NCBI RefSeq assembly: GCF_002224285.1 | Contig: NZ_CP022436.1 | Coordinates: forward strand, 1,674,001 to 1,738,000 | DNA length: 64,000 nucleotides | Source: Arthrobacter sp. YN | GTDB taxonomy: Bacteria > Actinomycetota > Actinomycetes > Actinomycetales > Micrococcaceae | Reading direction: 5' to 3' | Shown: positions 8,853 through 16,795 of the stretch, one piece after another | How positions within the stretch are numbered: the first letter of the stretch is position 1 | Layout: every line of letters begins with the position of its first letter | The notes under the pieces: model-generated | Databases searched by the model: none | What the model saw: the letters and a program-made list of their open reading frames with translations, nothing else | What the model was told of the DNA's origin: nothing | Position numbers and translations under genes: made by a program

Positions 8853-10037
8853 ATGGAAAAGGATTTGAAGGTTGGCATCGTAGGTTTCGGCCTGCGTTCA
8901 GGGCTATGGAAACATGCCCACAAGCCAGGCCAGGGCTCTGAGGTCACCGTTGTCTGCGACCTCAGCGAACGAGGCCGGGCCGATGCTGCAGAACGGATCC
9001 CCACCGCCCGGGTCACCGGGGATCTGGAAGAACTCCTGAGCAGTGGGATTGACGCCGTCCTGGTCCTGACCCCCGATAACCAGCACGCCGCCGTCGCGGT
9101 CCGTACGCTCAAGGCGGGCATCCCCACCTTCTGCGAGAAGCCGCTGGACATCACCATTGAGGCTGCGGACCGGATCCTGGCGACGGCTTACGACACCGGC
9201 ACGCGCTTGTACGTGGGCCACAATATGCGGCACATGCCGGTTGTAGTACAGATGCGCCAACTCATCGAGGACGGCAGGATTGGCGAGGTCAAGGCTGTCT
9301 GGTGCCGTCACTTCGTGGGTCACGGTGGTGACTATTACTTCAAGGATTGGCATGCCCAGCGCGCCAACGTCACCTCACTTCTGCTCCAAAAAGGCGCCCA
9401 CGACATCGACGTGATCCACTGGCTTGCCGGGGGCTACACCAAGCGGGTTGCCGCCGTCGGTGATCTCGCGGTCTACGGTGACGTCGCGAACCGCAGCGAC
9501 AACGCCGGAAAGCGCATGGGTGACTGGTTCTCCATGGACAACTGGCCGCCCACGGAGCAGAAGGACCTGGCGGAAGTGATCGACGTCGAGGACATCTCCA
9601 TGATGAACATGGTGCTGGACAACGGTGTGCTTGCCTCCTACCAGCAGTGCCACTTCACCCCTGACTACTGGCGCAACTACACCGTCATCGGCACCAAGGG
9701 CCGCATCGAAAACCTCGGCGACGGACCTGGCGAGACCATCAATGTCTGGACCAGCCGGTCATCCGGCTACGCGGCACCGGACGAGGTCATTACCATCCAG
9801 GACGGCGAAGGTGGCCACGGTGGCGCGGATCCCCGCTTGATCGAGGAGTTCCTGCGCTTTGCGTCCCAGGGCGGCCAAACGCAGACCAGTCCCATTGCAG
9901 CCCGTCAGGCAGTCGTGGCCGGCATCCTTGCGGCGGAATCACTCCGCGGTGACGGCTCTGCGCGCGAGGTTCCGGAGCTCCCTGCCGGACTGGTGGACTA
10001 CTTCGACGCCGGCCAGCCCGCCCTGGTCCGGGACTGA
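8853..10037 (+). CDS. Gfo/Idh/MocA-family NAD(P)-dependent oxidoreductase
   Basis: A 394-residue protein with an N-terminal Rossmann fold (VGIVGFGLRSG), the family lysine motif CEKPLDI near residue 95, and the catalytic-region histidine in KGAHDIDVIHWL. Such enzymes oxidise or epimerise sugars and sugar derivatives; the related GH109 glycosidases use the same fold with bound NAD. Start at ATG 8853 fits the AGAAGGA site 12 nt upstream better than the in-frame TTG at 8844. It is the last gene of the transporter operon, 26 nt after the LacI gene, so it probably acts on the imported sugar. The exact reaction cannot be read from the sequence. Confidence 0.88.
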   Translation: MEKDLKVGIVGFGLRSGLWKHAHKPGQGSEVTVVCDLSERGRADAAERIPTARVTGDLEELLSSGIDAVLVLTPDNQHAAVAVRTLKAGIPTFCEKPLDITIEAADRILATAYDTGTRLYVGHNMRHMPVVVQMRQLIEDGRIGEVKAVWCRHFVGHGGDYYFKDWHAQRANVTSLLLQKGAHDIDVIHWLAGGYTKRVAAVGDLAVYGDVANRSDNAGKRMGDWFSMDNWPPTEQKDLAEVIDVEDISMMNMVLDNGVLASYQQCHFTPDYWRNYTVIGTKGRIENLGDGPGETINVWTSRSSGYAAPDEVITIQDGEGGHGGADPRLIEEFLRFASQGGQTQTSPIAARQAVVAGILAAESLRGDGSAREVPELPAGLVDYFDAGQPALVRD

Positions 10038-10047
10038 CCGCCCGCGG

Positions 10048-10986
10048 TCAGCGGGGGCCGGACAGCTCCACAAGCTCGGTCATGACGGTTTGAAGTGACT
10101 CGCAAACCGTCATGACCGATTTCCGTTTGAGTGTCTCCGGCCGGGCGAGGATGTCGATCTTGCGCACCGAATTCACGCCGGACAACGGACGCAGCACCAC
10201 TCCGGCATCCAACACCCGGCGCGCTGTGAACCGCGGCAAAAGCCCGATCGCCCCGCCCGCGGAAACCAGAGCCGCAACGGTCGAATAGTCGTTGATCCGG
10301 TGCAGCACCTCGGCCGGTCTGCCGCTGACGGCAACGACGGCGGCCAACACGTCCGCGGGGGAGTAGCCATCGCGGCTGGTCACCCAGGATTCACCCACGA
10401 CGTCGGATGGCTCCAGTTCCTGCCGGGCCGCCAGGGGGTGATCCGCCGGGAGGGCGATGTCCAGGGGCTCGTCTGCGAGTGGAATCACCGCCACCTTGTC
10501 CTCCGGCCATTGCGGGCTGTTGTCCATCCGGTGTGCCAAAACGAGGTCGTACCGTGCGGCCAACCCCGGGAAATCCTCCTGCGCCACATCCTCATCGGAC
10601 AGTCGCAGGCGGGGCGACTTCCCGCCGTCGGACGCTGTTCCGGACGCCAGCAGGGCCGCCAACGGCGCGAACAGCGCCTGCCCCGCGCTGTGGAACGCAC
10701 TCACGCTTACCGGCGCGTCCGGAGCATCGTGATAAGCGCCGATTGCTGCCCGCGCATCTGCCATGGCGTTCACGACGGCGGCACCTGCCTCGGCGAGGAC
10801 GCGGCCGGCGTCAGTCAGCACCAAAGCCCGGCCTTCTTTGCGGGTCAACGGCACATCCACCGATTTCTGCAGCAGTGCGAGCTGCTGGGAAACAGCCGAC
10901 GGAGTGACCATGAGCGTCTCGGCCACCGCTTTCACGCTGCCGAGGTCGCCAAGCTCACGAAGCATCTGCAACTGGTGTATTTCCAT
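10048..10986 (-). CDS. LysR-family transcriptional regulator, divergent to tdh-kbl
   Basis: A 312-residue LysR protein with an N-terminal winged HTH (LGSVKAVAETLMVTPSAVSQQLALLQKSV) and a two-lobed effector domain. The ATG at 10986 begins MEIHQLQML, the usual LysR N-terminus; a TTG six bases upstream is less likely. It is transcribed away from the threonine dehydrogenase gene across a 107-bp intergenic region containing perfect 12-bp direct repeats, the classic arrangement for a LysR regulator of its neighbour. It probably controls threonine degradation. The 3' end is 10 nt from the stop of the convergent oxidoreductase gene. Confidence 0.92.
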   Translation of the reverse strand: MEIHQLQMLRELGDLGSVKAVAETLMVTPSAVSQQLALLQKSVDVPLTRKEGRALVLTDAGRVLAEAGAAVVNAMADARAAIGAYHDAPDAPVSVSAFHSAGQALFAPLAALLASGTASDGGKSPRLRLSDEDVAQEDFPGLAARYDLVLAHRMDNSPQWPEDKVAVIPLADEPLDIALPADHPLAARQELEPSDVVGESWVTSRDGYSPADVLAAVVAVSGRPAEVLHRINDYSTVAALVSAGGAIGLLPRFTARRVLDAGVVLRPLSGVNSVRKIDILARPETLKRKSVMTVCESLQTVMTELVELSGPR

Positions 10987-10995
10987 TAGCAAATC

Positions 10996-11039
10996 CTAAA
11001 TCGTTGATTGAGAAGAATCTAGTTGTGCTAAATCGTTGA
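10996..11039. promoter_or_regulatory. 12-bp direct repeats in the LysR/tdh divergent promoter
   Basis: CTAAATCGTTGA occurs exactly at 10996-11007 and again at 11028-11039, with the starts 32 bp apart (three helical turns). The pair lies between the divergent LysR and tdh starts and is a candidate LysR binding region. Confidence 0.55.
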
Positions 11040-11093
11040 CGGGGCTCTAATGGACTCAGCAGCAGCGAAGCAGCCCCAGCAGTGAGGAATCCC

Positions 11094-12140
11094 ATGAAGG
11101 CTCTCTACAAATCCGGACCCCATGCAGGGTTCGAACTCGTCGAACGTCCAGAGCCCGAAGCGGGCCCCAGCGACGTCAAGATCCGTGTGATGACCACCGG
11201 TATCTGCGGCACCGACCTGCACATCCAGAGCTGGGACGCCTGGGCCCGGAGCATCATCGAGACGCCGCTGATCGCCGGCCACGAGTTCTATGGCGAAGTA
11301 GTGGAAATCGGCGACGACGTCCGCGACGTCAAGGTAGGGGACCGGGTCTCCGGCGAGGGCCATGTGGTCTGCGGAATCTGCCGCAACTGCCGCGCCGGAC
11401 GCCGCCAAATGTGCATCCACACCGTCTCCGTCGGCGTGCAGCGCGATGGTGCTTTTGCTGAATACGTCGTCATCCCGGAAACCAACGTCTGGGTTCACCA
11501 CGATGAATCCGTCACCCCGGAACTCGGTGCCATCTTCGATCCCTTCGGCAACGCCGTCCACACCGCGCTGAGCTTCCCGCTGGTCGGCGAGGACGTGCTG
11601 ATTACTGGCGCCGGACCCATCGGACTCATGGCCATCGCTGTCGCCCGCCACGCCGGTGCCCGCAAGATCGCCATCACGGACGTTTCAGCTCCACGGCTGG
11701 AACTCGCACGCCAGATGGGCGTTGACCTCGCCGTCGACGTCTCCAAGATGCGCGTCCGCGACGCCCAGCAGGAACTGGGGATGCGCGAAGGGTTTGATAT
11801 CGGCCTGGAAATGTCGGGACACCCCACCGCGCTGCCTGAGATGATCGACAACATGAACCACGGCGGCCGCATCGCCATGCTGGGCCTCCCCAGCCAATCC
11901 ATCGACATCGACTGGGGCAAGGTCGTCACGCACATGCTCACGCTCAAGGGCATTTACGGCCGCGAGATGTTTGAGACCTGGTACGCCATGAGCGCCATGC
12001 TGTCCTCCAACCCCGTGCTGCACCGAAACATCTCCGCGGTAGTCACCGACAAGCTCTCTGCCAAGGACTGGGAGAAGGGCTTCGAGATCGCCCGCAACGG
12101 CACTGGCGGCAAAGTGGTCCTCGACTGGACTGAACTGTAG
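11094..12140 (+). CDS. tdh: L-threonine 3-dehydrogenase
   Basis: A 348-residue zinc medium-chain dehydrogenase that oxidises L-threonine with NAD+ to 2-amino-3-ketobutyrate. The catalytic zinc motifs GICGTDLHI and [16 protein letters not shown], the four structural-zinc cysteines in [15 protein letters not shown], and the nucleotide-binding [12 protein letters not shown] are visible. [12 protein letters not shown] is the TDH-specific segment. Start at ATG 11094 follows GTGAGGA; an upstream GTG at 11082 lies inside that ribosome-binding site. kbl follows 54 nt downstream and completes the threonine-to-glycine pathway. Confidence 0.95.
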   Translation: MKALYKSGPHAGFELVERPEPEAGPSDVKIRVMTTGICGTDLHIQSWDAWARSIIETPLIAGHEFYGEVVEIGDDVRDVKVGDRVSGEGHVVCGICRNCRAGRRQMCIHTVSVGVQRDGAFAEYVVIPETNVWVHHDESVTPELGAIFDPFGNAVHTALSFPLVGEDVLITGAGPIGLMAIAVARHAGARKIAITDVSAPRLELARQMGVDLAVDVSKMRVRDAQQELGMREGFDIGLEMSGHPTALPEMIDNMNHGGRIAMLGLPSQSIDIDWGKVVTHMLTLKGIYGREMFETWYAMSAMLSSNPVLHRNISAVVTDKLSAKDWEKGFEIARNGTGGKVVLDWTEL

Positions 12141-12194
12141 CTGGACCTGAACTGCACCCGGCACCCGGCCCCCTCAACTTTAGGAGCACCCCTT

Positions 12195-13388
12195 ATGTAC
12201 TCAGCCATTAAAGACCAGCTGCAAGGCGAACTGGACGAGATCCGCAGCGCTGGCCTCTTCAAGACCGAACGCCACATCGACTCCCCACAGGCCAGCCACA
12301 TCGCCGCAGGCCAGCTCGGCCAGCCCGCCAACAAAGTCCTGAACTTCTGCGCCAACAACTACCTGGGCCTGGCTGACCACCCGGACATCATCGCCGCAGC
12401 CAAGACCGCCATGGACGAGCGCGGCTTCGGCATGGCGTCCGTGCGGTTCATCTGCGGAACCCAGGACCTGCACCTGGAACTGGAGACCCGTGTCTCCAGG
12501 TTCCTGGGGACCGAAGACACCATCCTGTTCTCCAGCTGCTTCGACGCCAACGGCGGTGTGTTTGAGTCACTCTTTGGCCCCGAAGACGCCATCATCTCGG
12601 ACTCCCTGAACCATGCGTCCATCATTGACGGCATCCGCCTGAGCAAGGCCAAGCGCTTCCGCTACGCCAACCAGGACATGGCGGACCTCGAAGCAAAGCT
12701 GGTGGAGGCCGAGGGATCCCGCCGGAAGATCATCGTCACGGACGGCGTGTTCTCCATGGACGGGTACCTCGCGCCGCTTGAGGCCATTTGCGACCTTGCC
12801 GAGAAGCACGACGCCTTGGTCATGGTGGACGACTCCCACGCCGTCGGCTTCATGGGACCCACCGGTGCCGGCACCCCGGAGCACGCCGGCGTTTCCGAGC
12901 GTGTGGACATCTACACCGGAACGTTCGGCAAGGCCCTTGGCGGTGCGTCGGGCGGTTACGTTTCCGGCCGCGGCGAGATTGTGGCGATGCTCCGCCAGAA
13001 GGCGCGCCCGTACCTGTTCTCCAACTCCCTCGCACCGGCCATCGTTGCGGCCACCATCAAGGCGATCGAACTGGTCCAGGAATCCGGTGAACTCCGTACC
13101 CGCCTGTTCGAGAACGCTGCACTGTTCCGCCGCCGCATGAGCGAGGAAGGCTTCGAGCTCCTCGACGGCGAGCACGCCATCATCCCCGTCATGTTCGGTG
13201 ATGCCGTGGTTGCGGCCAAGGTAGCCGACGAAATGCTCAACAACGGCGTCTTTGTCACGGCTTTCAGCTTCCCCGTAGTGCCTAAGGGCGTGGCCCGGAT
13301 CCGCGTGCAGCTCTCCGCTGCGCACAGCGCGGACGACGTCGAAGCGTGCGTTCAGGCGTTCGTCAAGAGTCGCGCCGCGGTCGCCTAA
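12195..13388 (+). CDS. kbl: Glycine C-acetyltransferase (2-amino-3-ketobutyrate CoA ligase)
   Basis: A 397-residue PLP enzyme of the alpha-oxoamine synthase family that cleaves 2-amino-3-ketobutyrate with CoA into glycine and acetyl-CoA. Visible are [10 protein letters not shown] at the N-terminus, [20 protein letters not shown], and the PLP lysine in [14 protein letters not shown] near residue 245. Ribosome-binding site AGGAGCACC before the ATG. It forms a two-gene operon with tdh; the product of Tdh is its substrate. The 3' end runs into the 32-bp repeat region. Confidence 0.96.
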   Translation: MYSAIKDQLQGELDEIRSAGLFKTERHIDSPQASHIAAGQLGQPANKVLNFCANNYLGLADHPDIIAAAKTAMDERGFGMASVRFICGTQDLHLELETRVSRFLGTEDTILFSSCFDANGGVFESLFGPEDAIISDSLNHASIIDGIRLSKAKRFRYANQDMADLEAKLVEAEGSRRKIIVTDGVFSMDGYLAPLEAICDLAEKHDALVMVDDSHAVGFMGPTGAGTPEHAGVSERVDIYTGTFGKALGGASGGYVSGRGEIVAMLRQKARPYLFSNSLAPAIVAATIKAIELVQESGELRTRLFENAALFRRRMSEEGFELLDGEHAIIPVMFGDAVVAAKVADEMLNNGVFVTAFSFPVVPKGVARIRVQLSAAHSADDVEACVQAFVKSRAAVA

Positions 13389-13499
13389 GGCCAAAGGTCT
13401 CTCACGTCCCACGGGCTTGCGGCCGATGCTCTCTCACGTCCCTCGGACTTGAGGCCGATGCTCTCTCACTTTCTTCACGACAGTGGGAGAGCATCGGCC
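13389..13499. repeat. 32-bp-periodic repeat array, left flank of the AAA ATPase, ending in a hairpin
   Basis: Three degenerate 32-bp units start at 13389, 13421 and 13453. Each contains TCTCTCAC at the same offset; units 2 and 3 share GGCCGATGCTCTCTCAC and units 1 and 2 share TCTCTCACGTCCC. The third core pairs with an inverted copy at 13483-13499 (GTGGGAGAGCATCGGCC) to make a 17-bp stem. It fills the whole space between the convergent kbl and AAA genes and may double as a bidirectional terminator. The same core, inverted, is found at 14281-14367. Confidence 0.8.
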
Positions 13500-14216
13500 C
13501 TATAGGTGCCGAAGGTATCTTTCCGGAGCGTCCAAGAATGAGCGCCAGTTGGTGATCAGGTCCAAGTCGGCCCATTGCCTGGGACGTAAGCCCCACTGCC
13601 CGACTTCAAGAATTTGGGCGCCCGGAAGGGCGGCCAGCAGGGGCGAGTGCGTAGACATAATGACTTGGGACTTGCCTCCAACCAACAGCTCCTTGAGAAC
13701 TGACAGCAGGCTGAGGCAGCCATTGAACGACAACGCTGATTCAGGCTCATCCAATACCCATAATCCGGGCCCGCGGAACCGGTCAACAGCGAGCTCAAGG
13801 AACGATTCGCCATGGGACATGTCGTGGAAGGGCAAGTCGCCGAACGTGCTGGGGTTCTTCTCCAGATAGGTGAAAAAACCATGCATGGTCTCAGCACGGA
13901 GGAAGTAACCACGCCTGCTGCTGCCGGCGTTGCGGATGAGTTGCAGGTGGTTGCCCAGTTCGGATTCCGTAGACCTTGTGGTGTGACGGGCTCCCGTTGA
14001 TCCGCCCTCCGGGGACAAACCGTAGGCCAAGGCGATGGCCTCCACCACTGTTGACTTACCAGAACCGTTTTCGCCCACGAGGATGGTTGCAGGAGGCAGA
14101 TCCAGACCTTGTTCCAGAAGCTGGGTTACCGGAGGCAAGCTGGCAGGCCACTGTTGGCGGTCCAGTGCGTTGGCGGGATCTTCTATCACCCGCTGAATGG
14201 GATGGTTGCGGTGCAT
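13500..14216 (-). CDS. Stand-alone AAA/ABC-type ATPase, unknown role
   Basis: A 238-residue soluble ATPase, complete by its motifs. Walker A is VGENGSGKST near residue 46, an ABC-like signature is MSHGESFLEL, Walker B is LWVLDEPESAL, and the H-loop is STHSPLLA. It has no membrane segments and no extra domain, like the small predicted ATPases of the COG3910 type. Such proteins occur alone or as parts of defence or toxin modules, but no partner gene lies beside it. It is bracketed by inverted arrays of 32-bp-periodic repeats, which suggests it may have moved as a unit. Start ATG at 14216; no strong Shine-Dalgarno is visible. Confidence 0.85.
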   Translation of the reverse strand: MHRNHPIQRVIEDPANALDRQQWPASLPPVTQLLEQGLDLPPATILVGENGSGKSTVVEAIALAYGLSPEGGSTGARHTTRSTESELGNHLQLIRNAGSSRRGYFLRAETMHGFFTYLEKNPSTFGDLPFHDMSHGESFLELAVDRFRGPGLWVLDEPESALSFNGCLSLLSVLKELLVGGKSQVIMSTHSPLLAALPGAQILEVGQWGLRPRQWADLDLITNWRSFLDAPERYLRHL

Positions 14217-14280
14217 GCCGTCATTGTTGCAGCCCCGGCAGACGTTGAGGCCGCAGGGACCCGCCGCGCATCACGAACGC

Positions 14281-14367
14281 GGGATGTGAGTGAGCGTTCG
14301 GCGGAAGGGCTTGGGATGTGAGAGAAGGTTTCGTTAAAGGGTGCGGGATGTGAGAGAGCATCGGTTC
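14281..14367. repeat. 32-bp-periodic repeat array, right flank of the AAA ATPase
   Basis: GGGATGTGAG starts at 14281, 14313 and 14345, exactly 32 bp apart. Each is followed by a related purine-rich stretch (TGAGCGTTCGG, AGAAGGTTTCG, AGAGCATCGG), then an unrelated ~11-bp spacer. The third copy, GTGAGAGAGCATCGG, is the exact reverse complement of the core in the left array. The array ends 15 bp before the oxidoreductase start at 14383, so it may also overlap that gene's promoter. Confidence 0.8.
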
Positions 14368-14382
14368 TGACAGGATGGAGCC

Positions 14383-15480
14383 ATGGCTTCGAATTATGAC
14401 GTGGTAATCGTAGGCGGTGGCATCGGGGGACTGTCCTTGGCGGCGGCTCTCGCGGGCAAGTGCACGGTTGCCCTTGTTGAGGCCGAGCAGTCCTTGGCCT
14501 TCCACACGTCGTCACGTTCGGCCCGGCAACTTATCCCCAGTTACGGTCCGGCAGTCGTGCAGGAGCTGACCATTCGAACCCTGGAAATGTTGGCGGCGCG
14601 CGATGCCCAGGCTGACGAACCCATCCTCACGCCACGCGGTTTCATGCTGGTAGGCGACGAAGAAACAGTCCACGCCGAGGCCAGCGGCAACATGCATGCC
14701 ATCACCCACGACGAAGCGATGCGACTTTGCCCGGTGCTCGACCCCGACTCATTTACAGCCGCAGGACTGGATAACGGCTCCTTCGGCTGCAACGCACCGC
14801 TCCTGCTTGAGGAACACCGCCGCACAGCGGAAGCTGCGGGCGTGGACATCATCACCGGAGCCAAGGTCCACTCCGCCCAACGATTGGGGAGCGGCTGGCA
14901 GGTGGGCGCGGGAACCGAAGGGTTCCAGTCCGGCGTCGTGGTTAACGCGGCAGGCGCGTGGGCGGACGAGCTGGCCGTCATCAGCGGGGTGGAGAAGCTG
15001 GGACTGCAGCCGTACCGACGGACGGCTGCCATCGTCAATGTTGATAGCCCCTTGACGCTGGAAACACCCATGGTGTGTGCCGCTGACGACACGTTCTATT
15101 TCCGCGCCGAGGGCAACCAGGTGCTGATTTCGCCGTCGGAATCCGTGCCGAGCGGGGCCGAGGACGCCAAGCCCTATGCAGGTGATGTGGAGGCCTTGAT
15201 CAGCAAACTCAACACCGTGACGTCCTTGGGAATCCATTCAGTGGACCGGGCGTGGACTGGCCTCCGGACAGAAGCTGCAGACGGGATTCCAGTGGTGGGG
15301 TTCGACGCGGAAGCACCGGGCTTCTTCTGGCTCGCAGGGCAAGGCGGCTACGGCTTCCAGACGTCGTCAGCCATCGCGGAGCTGGCCGCAGCACTCATCC
15401 TCGGCGACGTACAAGGCGACAGTCCGGAATCCCGGACAGCGGAGCAGTTGGCGGCCGTGCGTTGGTCCATCCGGCGCTGA
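14383..15480 (+). CDS. FAD-dependent oxidoreductase (glycine/D-amino acid oxidase family)
   Basis: A 365-residue DAO-type flavoprotein. The N-terminal dinucleotide fold VVIVGGGIGGLSLAAALAG (residues 6-24) binds FAD, VNAAGAWADELA is the family middle motif, and GFFWLAGQGGYGFQTSSAIAELAA is the C-terminal FAD contact. These enzymes oxidise amines such as D-amino acids, sarcosine or dimethylglycine; the substrate is not readable. AGGATGGAG precedes the ATG. hutI begins 11 nt after the stop, so the two are probably cotranscribed, which hints at amino-acid catabolism. Confidence 0.88.
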   Translation: MASNYDVVIVGGGIGGLSLAAALAGKCTVALVEAEQSLAFHTSSRSARQLIPSYGPAVVQELTIRTLEMLAARDAQADEPILTPRGFMLVGDEETVHAEASGNMHAITHDEAMRLCPVLDPDSFTAAGLDNGSFGCNAPLLLEEHRRTAEAAGVDIITGAKVHSAQRLGSGWQVGAGTEGFQSGVVVNAAGAWADELAVISGVEKLGLQPYRRTAAIVNVDSPLTLETPMVCAADDTFYFRAEGNQVLISPSESVPSGAEDAKPYAGDVEALISKLNTVTSLGIHSVDRAWTGLRTEAADGIPVVGFDAEAPGFFWLAGQGGYGFQTSSAIAELAAALILGDVQGDSPESRTAEQLAAVRWSIRR

Positions 15481-15491
15481 ACAATAGGGTC

Positions 15492-16730
15492 ATGAGCGGA
15501 ATCAGGAACGGGAACAGCGGCAGCACAGTCATCACCAACATCGGCGAACTGATGACCCAGGACCTTGAACACCGGGTCCTGAAGGACGCCGCGATGGTGA
15601 TCGAAGGAGAAAGGATTTCCTGGATCGGCGCTGCCAAAGACGCTCCGGCTGCCGACGCAATGGTCGACGCCGAAGGCCGCGCCGTCCTGCCGGGCTGGGT
15701 CGATTCACATTCCCATCTTGTTTTCGCAGGGGACCGCACTGCCGAGTTCGAAGCCCGCATGGCCGGGGAAAGCTACAGCGCAGGCGGGATCGCGGTCACC
15801 ACGGGTGCTACGCGCAGCGTCAGCGATGACGAACTCACCCGCCTCGTCCGGGATCGCGTGGCCGAGGCAGTCTCACAAGGGACCACGTACCTGGAGAGCA
15901 AGACCGGCTACGGGTTGGACGTCGAGAACGAGGCCCGCAGTGCCCGCATCGCCGCAGCCGAAGTGGACGAGGTCACCTTCCTGGGCGCGCACTTGGTCCC
16001 GAAGGGCTCCGATCCCGAGGAGTACACGGACCTGGTGTGTGGGCCCATGCTCGACGCCGTCCTCCCGCACGTTCGCTGGGCCGACGTCTTCTGCGAGCGG
16101 GGCGCGTTCACGGAGGACCAGTCCCGTCGGGTCCTGACTGCAGCGCGCGAGGCCGGTCTGGGCTTGAGGGTCCACGGGAACCAGTTGGGCGAGGGGCCAG
16201 GTGTTGCCCTGGCCGTAGAGTTCGCCGCAGCGAGTGTTGACCATGTCAACTACTTGTCGGACAAAAACATCCGGGACCTCGCGGGAACCTGGGCGGGCTG
16301 GGATCCGGCAACCGGAACGGGCACCAGGGGCACGGTGGCAACCTGCCTTCCCGCCTGTGACCTCTCCACCCGTCAGCCTCTGGCGCCAGGCCGTGAATTG
16401 ATCGACGCCGGCGTGCAGATCGCCCTGGCCGCCAACTGCAATCCGGGGACCTCGTACACCAGCTCCATGGCTTTCTGCGTCACCACTGCTGTGCTGCAAA
16501 TGCACTTGAGCGTCCACGAAGCCGTCCGGGCGGCAACGTACGGCGGCGCTTTGGCGTTGGGCCGGGAGTCAGGGAACGACGTCGACGGCGAACGGGCGGT
16601 GGGTTCGCTCGCCGTCGGACATCGGGCGGACCTGCACCTGCTCAAGGCACCGTCGGCCACGCACCTGGCTTACCGACCGGGGATCCCGTTGACTCATTCT
16701 GTGTGGCGGGCCGGGGTCCGGGCTGTCTAA
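15492..16730 (+). CDS. hutI: Imidazolonepropionase
   Basis: A 412-residue amidohydrolase that opens 4-imidazolone-5-propionate to N-formimino-L-glutamate in histidine degradation. The metal motif DSHSHLVFAGDR near residue 75, the substrate loop YLESKTGYGLD, and RVHGNQLGEG (metal histidine) are clear. At the position where most HutI proteins have an aspartate before NPGT, this one reads AANCNPGTS, so the usual metal ligand Asp appears as Asn. No other hut genes are nearby. The ATG at 15492 lies 11 nt after the preceding stop; a longer open frame upstream overlaps the oxidase gene and lacks homology. A terminator follows. Confidence 0.93.
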   Translation: MSGIRNGNSGSTVITNIGELMTQDLEHRVLKDAAMVIEGERISWIGAAKDAPAADAMVDAEGRAVLPGWVDSHSHLVFAGDRTAEFEARMAGESYSAGGIAVTTGATRSVSDDELTRLVRDRVAEAVSQGTTYLESKTGYGLDVENEARSARIAAAEVDEVTFLGAHLVPKGSDPEEYTDLVCGPMLDAVLPHVRWADVFCERGAFTEDQSRRVLTAAREAGLGLRVHGNQLGEGPGVALAVEFAAASVDHVNYLSDKNIRDLAGTWAGWDPATGTGTRGTVATCLPACDLSTRQPLAPGRELIDAGVQIALAANCNPGTSYTSSMAFCVTTAVLQMHLSVHEAVRAATYGGALALGRESGNDVDGERAVGSLAVGHRADLHLLKAPSATHLAYRPGIPLTHSVWRAGVRAV

Positions 16731-16738
16731 CAGAACAC

Positions 16739-16780
16739 AAAACAGGGGCAGTGTTCCGGTAGGAACACCGCCCCTGTTTG
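16739..16780. terminator. Bidirectional terminator between hutI and the GH101 gene
   Basis: AACAGGGGCAGTGTTCC pairs with GGAACACCGCCCCTGTT around a GGTA loop with one internal mismatch, flanked by A-rich and T-rich runs. It sits between the convergent stops at 16730 and 16796 and would work on both strands. Confidence 0.9.
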
Positions 16781-16795
16781 TGGGGGATGAAGGGA

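Noticed and set aside
13389..14367. CRISPR array
   Set aside because: Units are degenerate, only three per side, with ~11-bp spacers and no cas genes.
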